DNA of 64,000 nucleotides from the NCBI GenBank assembly GCA_031385545.1, contig JANNBN010000166.1:1-64000 (forward strand), written 5' to 3'. Positions 51,617 to 60,676 of the stretch are shown one piece after another (position 1 is the stretch's first letter; each line of letters begins with the position of its first letter). Made by a program: the position numbers and the translations under genes. This stretch comes from JANNBN01 sp031385545. GTDB lineage: Bacteria > Actinomycetota > Acidimicrobiia > Acidimicrobiales > JANYDT01. Under the pieces are notes generated by a model. That model saw only the letters and a program-made list of their open reading frames with translations. It ran no database searches and was not told where the DNA came from.

Positions 51617-52893
51617 CCGTGACCATTCTTCAGGCCGCCAGCGCGACCGACCAAGGCCGGAGGCAGGTCAACCAGGACCGCATCCTCATCGACCACGATC
51701 ACGGAGTCTTCGTCGTCGCCGACGGCATGGGTGGGCACCGAGGCGGCGGAACCGCAGCTGAGATGGCCGTGTCTGCGATTGCGCAGTCACAGGTCACCGA
51801 TAGCGCAGCCCTCATCCGTGCGGTCGAGTCCGCCAACGCTGCCATTTTCGAGCGCAGCCGCACCGACCCTGATCTGTACGGCATGGGTACCACCATCACG
51901 GCTATGGCCATCGTGGTCGCTGATGGGGAGGAACGCCTCTCCATCGCCAACGTCGGAGACTCCCGCGCATACCGTCTGCGCGCAGGCGAATTGGAACTGC
52001 TGACCGAAGACCACAACATCGTTTCCGAATTGGTCCGAGACGGACAGCTGTCAGCCCAGCAAGCCCGCACCCATCGCCAGCGGTCTGTCCTCACCAGGGC
52101 CGTGGGCGTCGAACCCGAGGTGGCCGTCGACGTCCTTGAAATCCTCCCGTCGGAAGGTGATCGCTTCCTGCTGTGCTCCGATGGCCTCACCGGCGATGTC
52201 GACACGTCACAGATCGCCGGTGTGCTGCGCCGGTATGCCGACCCTGTCGAAGCATGCCGAGACCTCATCCGCATCGCACTTGCAGCGGGGAGCAAGGACA
52301 ACATCAGCGCCGTCATCGTCGATGTGCTTCATGACAACCAGTCGCTGTTCGCCGTCGGCGAGCCATCCCGGTTGTCCTCGCGCCCACCCGACCGCGACTC
52401 TCGCCCTGACGACACCCTGGTGCTGAACCGGGTCACGGATGGCGACCAACCCGGTGCCGTCCCAGGTGAACTGACCGACGCGCCGAAACGGTCACTCTCC
52501 CGGCTGGTCACGCTACGAACCCTCGCGTTCGTGGCTGCACTTGCGGCCATCGGTGCCGTTGCGTACTGGGCCATTTCCAATGCGCCCAGCGATGATCCAG
52601 CAGTCACCTCTGTCGCTCCGACCGCCACAACCGTTACCACCGTCGAGGCAACAACCACCTTGCCTCCCTCCACCCCGTCGACCACGGTCCAGGCCGGCGC
52701 AACGAAACCGACTTTGGCACTTCCCAGCACTGCTGTGGGAGCCCCGACAACCGGACTAGGGGTGGTCGTTCCCGACGCGGGGCTCCCCACCGAGACCATC
52801 CCGGTGCTTCCGGCTGTGACAACTTCCCCCGTGCGGACACTGCCCACGTCGCGCGCTGCGAGCACGCGTGCGGTTCCCACCACGGCACGATGA
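51613..52893 (+). CDS. pstP: PP2C-family Ser/Thr protein phosphatase (PstP type)
   Basis: 426 residues from GTG 51613 (GGAGG seven bases upstream). Metal-binding motifs are intact: TDQGRRQVNQDR, VVADGMGGHRGG, GTTITAMAIV, VGDSRAYRL, LLCSDGLTGD and GSKDNISAVIV. A membrane segment near residue 300 (LAFVAALAAIGAVAYWAI) is followed by a Thr/Pro-rich outer tail of about 100 residues. It removes phosphates added by Ser/Thr kinases. Intact although the neighbouring kinase looks dead. Confidence 0.96.
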   Translation: MTVTILQAASATDQGRRQVNQDRILIDHDHGVFVVADGMGGHRGGGTAAEMAVSAIAQSQVTDSAALIRAVESANAAIFERSRTDPDLYGMGTTITAMAIVVADGEERLSIANVGDSRAYRLRAGELELLTEDHNIVSELVRDGQLSAQQARTHRQRSVLTRAVGVEPEVAVDVLEILPSEGDRFLLCSDGLTGDVDTSQIAGVLRRYADPVEACRDLIRIALAAGSKDNISAVIVDVLHDNQSLFAVGEPSRLSSRPPDRDSRPDDTLVLNRVTDGDQPGAVPGELTDAPKRSLSRLVTLRTLAFVAALAAIGAVAYWAISNAPSDDPAVTSVAPTATTVTTVEATTTLPPSTPSTTVQAGATKPTLALPSTAVGAPTTGLGVVVPDAGLPTETIPVLPAVTTSPVRTLPTSRAASTRAVPTTAR

Positions 52894-54224
52894 AGCTCCG
52901 CCTCGCCGGTTCGACCGATCCGCTGCGGCGCCGACGCGCAGAGTTGGGCATGCTGATCCTCGGGCTGGTTGTCACCGGTGGGGCTTACACACTGGTCAGC
53001 CTTGGCCGCACGGCAGACCTACCTGCGAACCTCCGACCGTTCGTCGGGGTCATCGCCGCGCTGCTGCTGGCCGCCCACCTGACCAACCGGTTGCTGACAC
53101 CGTTCGCTGACCCCGTGCTCCTGCCGTTGGCAGGCCTGCTCAACGGCATCGGGTACGTGATCATCACGAGGCTTGATCCCATCCTGGCCAACCGGCAAGC
53201 GGCGTGGACCGCCGTCGCCATCGCGGCCTACATCGTGACGCTGATTGTGCTCCGCAATCCACGCACGTTGCAGTTGCGTTATGTGTTCGGCCTCGTCGGC
53301 CTTGGCCTGCTGCTCTTGCCACTGCTTCCCGGAATCGGCCGAGAGATCAACGGCTCGCGGATATGGGTGGGGCTCGGTCCGGTGTCGTTCCAACCGGGCG
53401 AACTCGCCAAGGTTGCCTTGGCCCTGTTCTTCGCCTCGTACCTCGTGGACAACCGGGAACTGCTCGCGGGTACGGTCCACCGATCGTTGTTCGGCCTCGC
53501 GGTGCCGGACCTTCGCCACGTCGGGCCGCTGGTCGGCGCATGGGCCGTGTCACTTCTCGTGATGTTCTACCAAAAGGACCTGGGCAGCTCGCTGCTGTTC
53601 TTCACGCTGTTCATCGTGATGGTGTGGCTGGCGACCGGGCGCCGCTTCTACCTTGTCTCCGGCGCGGTGATGTTCGTCATCGGCGCATACGCCAGTTGGT
53701 CTGCGTTCTCGCACGTACAACGGCGTGTTCGGATCTGGCGTAACCCCTGGCCCGAGGCGCAGGACGCAGGCTTTCAGATCGTGCAATCCCTGTTCGCGTT
53801 CGGGTCCGGCGGTGTCGGAGGCACCGGGCTCGCCCTCGGGTCGCCGACGCGTATTCCGTATGCAGCCACGGATTTCATCTTTGCGGCCATCGGCGAAGAA
53901 CTGGGCTTTGCCGGGACAAGCGCCGTTCTCATCGCCTTCACGCTGCTGGTCGGAAGCGGCATCCGAATCGCTCGTCGCTCCCAGAGACCGTTCGACCAGT
54001 TGCTCGCTGCCGGCCTCACCACAATCATAGGTGTGCAGACGTTCATCATCATCGGCGGTGTCACGCGGCTCGTCCCGCTCACGGGCGTCACGCTTCCGTT
54101 CGTCAGCTACGGCGGCTCAAGCCTGGTTATCAACTACGTGATCATCGCAATCCTCGTCCGGCTCTCACACGCCAGCGCCGCACCCCAGCCGGTTGCCGCG
54201 GATGACCCAGAGGTGGTGGCGTGA
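52890..54224 (+). CDS. rodA: RodA/FtsW-family SEDS peptidoglycan polymerase
   Basis: 444 residues from ATG 52890, ATGA overlap with pstP. Ten or more helices; YQKDLGSSLLFFTLFIVMVW, GEELGFAGTSAVL and LTGVTLPFVSYGGSSLVINY are SEDS signatures, and VSFQPGELAKVALALFFASYL is conserved too. With the class B PBP encoded next it polymerises septal or lateral-wall glycan strands. Confidence 0.96.
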   Translation: MKLRLAGSTDPLRRRRAELGMLILGLVVTGGAYTLVSLGRTADLPANLRPFVGVIAALLLAAHLTNRLLTPFADPVLLPLAGLLNGIGYVIITRLDPILANRQAAWTAVAIAAYIVTLIVLRNPRTLQLRYVFGLVGLGLLLLPLLPGIGREINGSRIWVGLGPVSFQPGELAKVALALFFASYLVDNRELLAGTVHRSLFGLAVPDLRHVGPLVGAWAVSLLVMFYQKDLGSSLLFFTLFIVMVWLATGRRFYLVSGAVMFVIGAYASWSAFSHVQRRVRIWRNPWPEAQDAGFQIVQSLFAFGSGGVGGTGLALGSPTRIPYAATDFIFAAIGEELGFAGTSAVLIAFTLLVGSGIRIARRSQRPFDQLLAAGLTTIIGVQTFIIIGGVTRLVPLTGVTLPFVSYGGSSLVINYVIIAILVRLSHASAAPQPVAADDPEVVA

Positions 54225-55774
54225 ATCGCGGCGCCCGGCCCACCCGAGGTCCGCGCACCGAAGGCGATGCGGGGCTCAGCGCCCGGTCGGGTGCCGTCGG
54301 GAAGGCACTGCTGATCATGTTCGGCCTGTTGTTCGCCAACTTGTTCAACCTTCAGGTCCTCGACGCCAACCGACTGGCCAACCATCCGGGCAACACCCGC
54401 AACGCGGTCCGCGACTTCGGTCAACTGCGCGGATCCGTCACCACCGCCGATGGGGTGGTCATCGCAGAGAGCGACCGCAACCCGAACCGCGAATCGAAGT
54501 TCCAATACATCAGGCGCTACCCGAAGCCCTTCCGCTACGGCCACGTCACGGGCTACTTCTCGTTCACGTACGGATCCACGGGCATCGAGCGAACAGCGAA
54601 CTCGGTCCTCGCCGGTCGCGAGGGAGCGTTGGTGCTGAGCAGGGACAAGCTCGAGCAGATCCTGTCGGACCGGATCGAGGTGTCCGACGTGACCCTCACC
54701 ATTCACGACTCCGTCCAGCAGGCAGCGGCGTCGGCGCTCGGTGAGCGCAAGGGTTCCGTTGTCGCCATCGACACCCGCACCGGCGCGGTGCTTGCCCTGT
54801 ACTCGTGGCCCACCTATGACCCCTCACCGTTGTCGGCCCTCGACCAGAAGCGCGTCTCGGCGGTGTACAAACGCCTCGAAGCAAGCGAAGACGACCCCCT
54901 GCTCCCACGTGCCTGGCGTCAGCTGTACCCGCCGGGCTCCACGTTCAAGACCATCACCACGGCTGCCGCCCTGCAGGGCGGCACCGTCACCCCCGAGACG
55001 GAGTTCCCGACGATCAGCGAACTCGTCCTTCCGCTCACCACACGGCCGCTGCGCAATTTCGGGGGCCGCGCCTGTGGAGGCACGCTGGCAAACTCGTTCG
55101 TGGTGTCGTGCAACACCTCCTTCGCGCAGATCGGGTTGGATCTTGGTGCAGATGAGTTAGGCGCCCGGGCACGGGCATTCGGGTTCGGCCAGAAACCGCC
55201 CCTCGACATCTCGCCTGCTCCCGTGGCTTCGCGATTCCCCCCGTCCGCCTTCTACCAGCGCAACACCCCTGCCCTGGCGCAAAGCGCGATCGGCCAGAGC
55301 GACGTGGCAGCAACTCCCCTGCAGATGGCGCTCGTTGCGGCCGGCATCGCCAATGGTGGCAAGGTTCCAGCGCCGTATCTCATCCAACAGGTGACCGAAC
55401 GCACCGGGGCCGTTGTGCGCACAGCATCGCCGAGCACGTGGACCACAGCCACCACTCCCGATGTGGCGGCCACCCTGACCGAGATGATGGTCGAGGTGGT
55501 GAAATCCGGTACTGGTACCCGAGCTCAGGTACCGGGCTTCACGGTCGCAGCAAAAACCGGCACGGCGCAGACGACTGCCGGGGCGAACAGCAGCGGGACT
55601 GACAGCCCGCGGGCACATGCGTGGACCATCGGGTTCGCCCCCGCCGAGCAACCCCGGGTTGCCATCGCGGTGATCATCGAGAACCAGGCCGAGGTGACAG
55701 CAACAACGGGTGGCCGAATTGCAGCTCCTGTCCTCAGCAAGGTGATGGCAGCTGCCCTGAGGGCAACCGAGTAG
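54221..55774 (+). CDS. pbpA: Class B penicillin-binding protein (PbpA type)
   Basis: 517 residues from GTG 54221, overlapping rodA. One membrane anchor (ALLIMFGLLFANLFNLQVL) near residue 35. The transpeptidase domain has the nucleophile in YPPGSTFKTIT (SxxK), SCNTSF (SxN) and VAAKTGTAQ (KTG). It cross-links glycan made by RodA. An N-terminal proline/arginine-rich cytosolic tail of about 30 residues is a little long for the family. Confidence 0.96.
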   Translation: MNRGARPTRGPRTEGDAGLSARSGAVGKALLIMFGLLFANLFNLQVLDANRLANHPGNTRNAVRDFGQLRGSVTTADGVVIAESDRNPNRESKFQYIRRYPKPFRYGHVTGYFSFTYGSTGIERTANSVLAGREGALVLSRDKLEQILSDRIEVSDVTLTIHDSVQQAAASALGERKGSVVAIDTRTGAVLALYSWPTYDPSPLSALDQKRVSAVYKRLEASEDDPLLPRAWRQLYPPGSTFKTITTAAALQGGTVTPETEFPTISELVLPLTTRPLRNFGGRACGGTLANSFVVSCNTSFAQIGLDLGADELGARARAFGFGQKPPLDISPAPVASRFPPSAFYQRNTPALAQSAIGQSDVAATPLQMALVAAGIANGGKVPAPYLIQQVTERTGAVVRTASPSTWTTATTPDVAATLTEMMVEVVKSGTGTRAQVPGFTVAAKTGTAQTTAGANSSGTDSPRAHAWTIGFAPAEQPRVAIAVIIENQAEVTATTGGRIAAPVLSKVMAAALRATE

Positions 55775-55888
55775 CGGTTCGCCCCGACGCAGCCCGACGC
55801 CGCGAATCGGTCGATTTGCTCAGCACCACTACTTTCTGTGTGCATATGACCTGGATGTGCTCGTTGCGCTGGCTAAGTTGGTGGGGTT

Positions 55889-58327
55889 ATGGAGTCGACG
55901 GCAGTAGTCAACGAGCGCTATCAAGTGGTCCTCGACCGCCTGCGCCCGTCCGCCCTGACCGACGACATGCCGGCAGAGGACCTGCTCCTCGGCCGAAACG
56001 TGCTGTTCCGAGCGCTGAAGACCGAACTGTCCAACGACCGCGAGTTCGTCGAGCAGTTCCGCAAGCATGTACAGACCGCAGCAGCGCTCACCCACCCGAA
56101 CATTGTTGCGGTGTACGACTGGGGACGCGAACGCAACGGGTTTGCCGACAGGCCGGGGCCGGTCTACTTCGTCATCACCGAACGTCAGAGCGGTCGATCG
56201 GTGCTGAGCTACGTCGAAGAGAAGGGGGCCATCCCTCCGGACCGCGCGATCCACATCCTCCTCGGCGCCTCGTCAGCAATTGGCTACGCCCATCGCAACG
56301 GCGCTATCCACGGCGGCCTGCGGCCGGACCTTGTGTCGGTCAGTCCGTCCGGCCTGGTCAAAGTCGCTGACTTCGGCATGCCGGCGTTGTTGCCGGACAA
56401 CCAAGAACTCGAAGTCAGTCGGTGGGATGCTCCTGAGCTGGTTCGCGGCGAGGCCGCCTCACAGCAGAGCGACGTGTATGCCCTCGGGCAACTGCTCTAT
56501 CTGCTCGTCACCGGCACGCCACCATTCACAGCCGCAACGCACGACGAACTGCGACGCAAGCAACTCACGGGTGTTCCACCGGCCCCGCGGAAGCTCAACC
56601 CGTCGCTGCCACGGGCACTCGAAGTCATCATCGGCCGCTGCCTCGCGAAACAACCCTCTGACCGCTTCGGTTCCGTGAACGACCTCCGTGCAGCGTTGGT
56701 GCGGATGCGCGAGACGCTCGGCGGGGAAGCCGCGCCGGTACGAGCGTCTGTGCCCGAGGCCCGCTTCGGCCCGGTCGACGCTGTTGGCCCCGACGAACCC
56801 ACGCGCATCGGCATTCCGCCTCGTCGCGACGCCGACCCCACGCCAGCTCCACCACTTCGAACGCCAACGTCCCAACCTGGCGGCGATCGCCCAGCTGCTG
56901 ACTCCGGGTCGGCACGGCTGGCGGACCTCGCCCGCGGCGGCGAACCGAGCCGCGCTCACTCCTCAAGCGAGACCCGGGCACAGCGCACTCGAGTGGAAAA
57001 TACGCCTGCTCTGCGAGACATCGATACCTTCGATCAGCCGACGGTCGCTGTGCGACGCCCCACGTTCGCCGAGAACACCGAAGACGACACCGACGCAGCG
57101 GGCCGAGTCATCAAACCATCGGTGCTGGTCGACGAGGCGGACCCGCTGGCAGTGCTCGACAAACGATCGTCTGGTACCCGCTGGCTGGTGTTGCTGGGGA
57201 TCCTGCTTGCATTGCTCGCAGCGTTGCTCGGCCTGTTGGCCCGCTCGCTGCGCGACACGACCACGCCCACGGTGCTCGTTCCCAACGTCGTGAGCATGAA
57301 CCGTGCCGCTGCCGAGGAGAAACTCAGCAACCTCGGTTTCACTTCGGCCGTCGAGTACGCGACCAACGACCGATTCAGCCGTGATGTGGTGTTCGAGCAG
57401 CGTCCTCCAGAGGGACGCCAGGTGAAGGCCGGTTCCGAGATCACGCTCATCGTCAGTTCCGGCGACGGCATCCTGCGTGTCCCAGATGTCGTAGGCCGGA
57501 GCCAGGATGTAGCCGAGTCCACGCTGCGCACCCGTGGGTTCAGCGTGGTGGTGGAGACCAAACCTGATGCCTCGGCGGCACCCGGCAACGTCATTGCACA
57601 GACCCCGAGCGCCGATACCGAGGCGAAAGCCGGAGACACCGTCACCATTGTGGTTGCAGCTCGAACCGGCACCGGGAAAGTGCCCGATGTGCTCGGGAAG
57701 ACGCCGACCGAGGCCGCCTCGGCACTCATAGCAGAAGGATTTCGTTCCAGTCTGCTGGACGAAGCGAGCGCCACGATCGAGAAGGGCACGGTCATCCGTA
57801 CCGAACCGGCAGCGGGAACGGAGTTCGATCGCAACGGAACCGTCCGCGTGTTTGTGTCACGTGGCGCAGCGGTTCAGGTTCCGAGTGTGTTCGGCCAAAC
57901 GGAAGGTGCTGCTATCGCGACCCTGCGATCGCTCGGGTTCGAGGTGGACCGCCAGTTGCGCCAAGTCGGCGACCCCAACAGTGTTGGCATCGTTCTCGAC
58001 CAAACCCCGAAGCAAGGCACCGACAGTGTCGCCGGTGCAAAGGTTGTGTTGTTCATCGGCGAACTGGACCCCAGCGTCACGACCACCACCACAACGCCCA
58101 CCGGCGGACGCGCGACCATCGCCACGACCACCACGTTGCCGACCGACAGTCCATTAGATCCAACGTCGGTGCCGTCGAACACGGCCCTGCCAGTCGCCAC
58201 GGCGCCGGCCACGCCAGCGCCCACTGCCCCACCGACACCGGCACCGACCCCTCCACAGACGCCCGCTCCAACGCCCGCTCCCACCGTCCCGGCCGTACCG
58301 GACGTCACCACCATCCCCATCGGATAG
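55889..58327 (+). CDS. PknB-like PASTA receptor with apparently inactive kinase domain
   Basis: 812 residues from ATG 55889. The kinase-like domain (about 9-270) keeps K44 (RALK), the DFG Asp at D161 and the APE-like DAPELVRG, but lacks the glycine loop and reads IHGGLRPDLVSV at 140-151, where active kinases have HRDxKPxNI; catalytic Asp and Mg-binding Asn are Gly143 and Leu148. A Pro/Asp-rich linker leads to a membrane helix (about 431-453) and four PASTA domains (about 460-729) with VPNVV, VPDVV, VPDVL and VPSVF starts, then a Pro/Thr tail. PASTA domains bind muropeptides. Likely a pseudokinase scaffold for the FHA proteins. 114 bp separate it from pbpA. Confidence 0.9.
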   Translation: MESTAVVNERYQVVLDRLRPSALTDDMPAEDLLLGRNVLFRALKTELSNDREFVEQFRKHVQTAAALTHPNIVAVYDWGRERNGFADRPGPVYFVITERQSGRSVLSYVEEKGAIPPDRAIHILLGASSAIGYAHRNGAIHGGLRPDLVSVSPSGLVKVADFGMPALLPDNQELEVSRWDAPELVRGEAASQQSDVYALGQLLYLLVTGTPPFTAATHDELRRKQLTGVPPAPRKLNPSLPRALEVIIGRCLAKQPSDRFGSVNDLRAALVRMRETLGGEAAPVRASVPEARFGPVDAVGPDEPTRIGIPPRRDADPTPAPPLRTPTSQPGGDRPAADSGSARLADLARGGEPSRAHSSSETRAQRTRVENTPALRDIDTFDQPTVAVRRPTFAENTEDDTDAAGRVIKPSVLVDEADPLAVLDKRSSGTRWLVLLGILLALLAALLGLLARSLRDTTTPTVLVPNVVSMNRAAAEEKLSNLGFTSAVEYATNDRFSRDVVFEQRPPEGRQVKAGSEITLIVSSGDGILRVPDVVGRSQDVAESTLRTRGFSVVVETKPDASAAPGNVIAQTPSADTEAKAGDTVTIVVAARTGTGKVPDVLGKTPTEAASALIAEGFRSSLLDEASATIEKGTVIRTEPAAGTEFDRNGTVRVFVSRGAAVQVPSVFGQTEGAAIATLRSLGFEVDRQLRQVGDPNSVGIVLDQTPKQGTDSVAGAKVVLFIGELDPSVTTTTTTPTGGRATIATTTTLPTDSPLDPTSVPSNTALPVATAPATPAPTAPPTPAPTPPQTPAPTPAPTVPAVPDVTTIPIG

Positions 58328-58334
58328 CCGCTCG

Positions 58335-58351
58335 GCACCGGTTTCCGGTGC
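58335..58351 (+). terminator. Terminator-like hairpin after the PASTA gene
   Basis: GCACCGG and CCGGTGC form a perfect 7-bp stem with a TTT loop, eight bases after the PASTA receptor stop. No T-run follows. Confidence 0.5.
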
Positions 58352-58439
58352 AGTCGGCGGCAGGAGATGCCTTCCGTCCAGCGAAGATCGCTGCCGTCGT
58401 CACCTCGGGCCGCCCGGAATTCTCCTAACCTGTTCTGCC

Positions 58440-58772
58440 ATGGCATACGAGTCGAAGCGGTTCACCCCGAAGAAGTCGGGCACAGGCGGCGGAGCTGCGG
58501 CTGAAGCGCCGAAGACGGGGTCTCCCGGGAGCGAAACACGAACAACCTCCAGTGGGCGGTACACGCCGCGCCCAACCCAGTCCGCTGCTCAGTCCGTCTC
58601 GCCCGAGAGCCCTGCTTGGGTGGCATGGCTGATGTTCGCGTTGTTCGGAATCGGCCTGCTGATCATCGTGGTCAACTACACCAACATCTGGTGGGATCCC
58701 AACAACTGGGCGCTCGTCGCCGGCCTTGTTGCCATCATCCTCGGGTTCATCGCCGCGACCCGACTTCGCTGA
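58440..58772 (+). CDS. crgA: Cell division protein CrgA
   Basis: 110 residues from ATG 58440. A basic, Gly/Ser-rich N-terminus of about 57 residues is followed by two membrane helices (VAWLMFALFGIGLLIIVVNY and ALVAGLVAIILGFIAA) with WWDPNNW between them, as in CrgA/UPF0233. CrgA stabilises the division complex with FtsZ and PBPs. In mycobacteria it also lies near the pknB cluster. Confidence 0.95.
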   Translation: MAYESKRFTPKKSGTGGGAAAEAPKTGSPGSETRTTSSGRYTPRPTQSAAQSVSPESPAWVAWLMFALFGIGLLIIVVNYTNIWWDPNNWALVAGLVAIILGFIAATRLR

Positions 58773-58823
58773 CGGACTGCCGTCGGGATCGTCCTGAAAA
58801 CGATTTCACATCTGTTCCGCCGA

Positions 58824-58839
58824 ATCACATCGGTGTGAT
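58824..58839. promoter_or_regulatory. Inverted repeat after crgA
   Basis: ATCACA-TCGG-TGTGAT is a perfect 6-bp inverted repeat between crgA and the convergent small gene. It could be a weak terminator or a binding site. Confidence 0.3.
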
Positions 58840-58850
58840 ACTCCCCAGGT

Positions 58851-58871
58851 TTATCCACAGGGTGTGGAGAA
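58851..58871. promoter_or_regulatory. Perfect DnaA-box sequence in an inverted pair
   Basis: TTATCCACA (58851-58859) matches the DnaA box exactly; TGTGGAGAA (58863-58871) is its mirror with one change, three bases away. It may be a DnaA site, a hairpin or chance. Confidence 0.35.
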
Positions 58872-58889
58872 CAGATCCCGTGGGCTTTG

Positions 58890-59144
58890 CTATTCGAAGC
58901 GCGGCGCGAGAAGCGACATCTCGTCCATGCAATGCCGTGGCGGCATCGGGTCCTCGTTGGCAGCGCGAGTCATGCGGATCTCGGCTCCGCAGATGGTGCA
59001 CTGGTACCGCAGGTTGACCCGGCGAAGTTCGCCCTCGGGAGGAGCGGATGGGACCGGCGCAGCCATCGCGCCGATGATCCGGTAGCCGATCTTGAGCAGG
59101 AGAAAGATCGCAACGGCGGCGACCACCAGGCGAACCGGAGACAC
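58890..59144 (-). CDS. Small membrane protein with zinc-ribbon-like end
   Basis: 84 residues from GTG 59144; TTG 59165 is an alternative start. One membrane segment (LVVAAVAIFLLLKIGYRIIG) is followed by a short Pro-rich linker and YQCTICGAEIRM...PRHCMDEM, where two CxxC Cys plus a His-Cys could bind zinc. I do not recognise the family; similar short proteins seem common near crgA or thiolase genes in this group, but that is impression only. Confidence 0.6.
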   Translation of the reverse strand: MSPVRLVVAAVAIFLLLKIGYRIIGAMAAPVPSAPPEGELRRVNLRYQCTICGAEIRMTRAANEDPMPPRHCMDEMSLLAPRFE

Positions 59145-59226
59145 GTGACCCAGCGTACCGGCCAAGCGACTGTGTGCGAAAAGTCCTCGTCAGGAGGAGT
59201 TCGCGCATACCGTCGGCAGGGGTCAA

Positions 59227-60390
59227 TCAGAGGCGTTCGATGATGGTCGCGTTGGCGAGCCCGCCACCCTCGCACATGGTCTGGAGCGCGTAACGGCCGC
59301 CGGTGCGCTCGAGTTCGTTGAGCATCGAGGCCATGATGCGCGCTCCGGAGCCGCCGAGAGGGTGGCCAAGCGCAATCGCACCGCCGTTCACATTGGTGCG
59401 CTCAAGCGGCATGCCCAACTCCTTTGCCCAGGCCAGAACGACCGGAGCGAACGCTTCGTTCACCTCGAACAGGTCGATATCGTCAGCCTTCAGTCCACTC
59501 TTCTGCAACGCCTTGGCGGTCGACGGAATGGGACCGGTCAGCATGGTGACGGGGTCGACACCGGCAAGAGCAAAAGTATGAAAACGCGCGCGCGGCTTCA
59601 AGTTCAGCTTCGCTGCCATCTCTTCAGTCATGATCAACAGAGCGGCTGCGCCATCGGTGATTTGCGATGAGTTGCCAGCGGTGACCATCCCGTCTGGCTT
59701 GAACGCTGGCTTCAGCTTGCCCAGGCTCTCCATGCTGGACTCACGCCGAATACCTTCGTCGGTCGTCATCAGCACGCCTTCGGCGTCGAGCACAGGAATC
59801 ATCTCGCTCTGGAACCTGCCCTCGTCGGTCGCGCGGGCAGCCTTCATGTGTGACGCAACGGAAAGCTGATCGCAGTCTTCGCGGGTGATTCCCCACTGCG
59901 CAGCAATCATCTCTGCGCCGATTCCCTGTGGCTGGAGGCCACCTACTGGAGCGTAGCGATCACGGACCTGGCGAGAGAACGGTGTTCCCAATTCCCGCGT
60001 GGCGAGACTCGCACCCATCGGGATACGGCTCATCACTTCGACCCCAGCGGCGACGGCGATGTCGTATGCGCCGGACATGACGCCCTGAGCTGCAAAGTGT
60101 GCGGCTTGCTGCGACGAACCGCATTGCCGGTCGATCGTGGTCGCCGGAACCGATTCTGGCCAGCCAGCGGCCAGAACGGCGTTGCGCCCGATGTTGAGCG
60201 CTTGCTCGCCTGCCTGCATGACGCAACCCATGACGACGTCGTCGACAAGGGCAGGGTCGAAGTCGTTACGGTCGACCAGCGCCTTGAGCACCACCGACGC
60301 AAGGTCGACCGGATGCCAATCCTTCAGCTTGCCGCCCCGACGGCCGAGTGGTGTGCGGACAGCATCGACGATGACAGCGGTACGTGCCAT
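59227..60390 (-). CDS. Thiolase-family acetyl-CoA acyltransferase
   Basis: 387 residues from ATG 60390 with AGGAG seven bases upstream. The nucleophile is C90 in IDRQCGSSQQAAHFAAQ; NVNGGAIALGHPLGGSGAR holds the catalytic His and CEGGGLANATI the second Cys. A degradative (FadA-like) role in fatty-acid or steroid beta-oxidation is likely; biosynthetic direction is possible. Stands alone here. Confidence 0.93.
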   Translation of the reverse strand: MARTAVIVDAVRTPLGRRGGKLKDWHPVDLASVVLKALVDRNDFDPALVDDVVMGCVMQAGEQALNIGRNAVLAAGWPESVPATTIDRQCGSSQQAAHFAAQGVMSGAYDIAVAAGVEVMSRIPMGASLATRELGTPFSRQVRDRYAPVGGLQPQGIGAEMIAAQWGITREDCDQLSVASHMKAARATDEGRFQSEMIPVLDAEGVLMTTDEGIRRESSMESLGKLKPAFKPDGMVTAGNSSQITDGAAALLIMTEEMAAKLNLKPRARFHTFALAGVDPVTMLTGPIPSTAKALQKSGLKADDIDLFEVNEAFAPVVLAWAKELGMPLERTNVNGGAIALGHPLGGSGARIMASMLNELERTGGRYALQTMCEGGGLANATIIERL

Positions 60391-60521
60391 GGGGTCACTC
60401 CTGGTCGTGGGAATGCGCATTTTCAGCGGTGTGACTGGACCGGTCGGCCAAGGTGGTCCAGTGTCGCGCAGGACTCTTCGTGCAGTTCAACTCCGAGGCG
60501 TTTTCGCGATGTCCGCGGGGA

Positions 60522-60557
60522 ATGAACGCTCGTGAACCGGGATGAACGGGCGTGAAC
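60522..60557. promoter_or_regulatory. 20-bp-spaced direct repeats before the phosphoglycosyl transferase
   Basis: ATGAACG at 60522 and 60542, and CGTGAAC at 60531 and 60551, repeat with exact 20-bp spacing, giving four TGAAC half sites 9, 11 and 9 bp apart. They lie about 120 bp before the GTG at 60677 in a 286-bp gene-free stretch. Typical of a dimeric activator or repressor site pair. Confidence 0.5.
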
Positions 60558-60676
60558 GGTGGGTGACCACTTCGACACAATCAGTAATCCCCCCGCTGGA
60601 CAACCGCTGAGCGCGCGACCAGACTGACGCAACGTTCATAGGTGCCATTGCCTACACAAAGAGATCGGAGGGTTCG

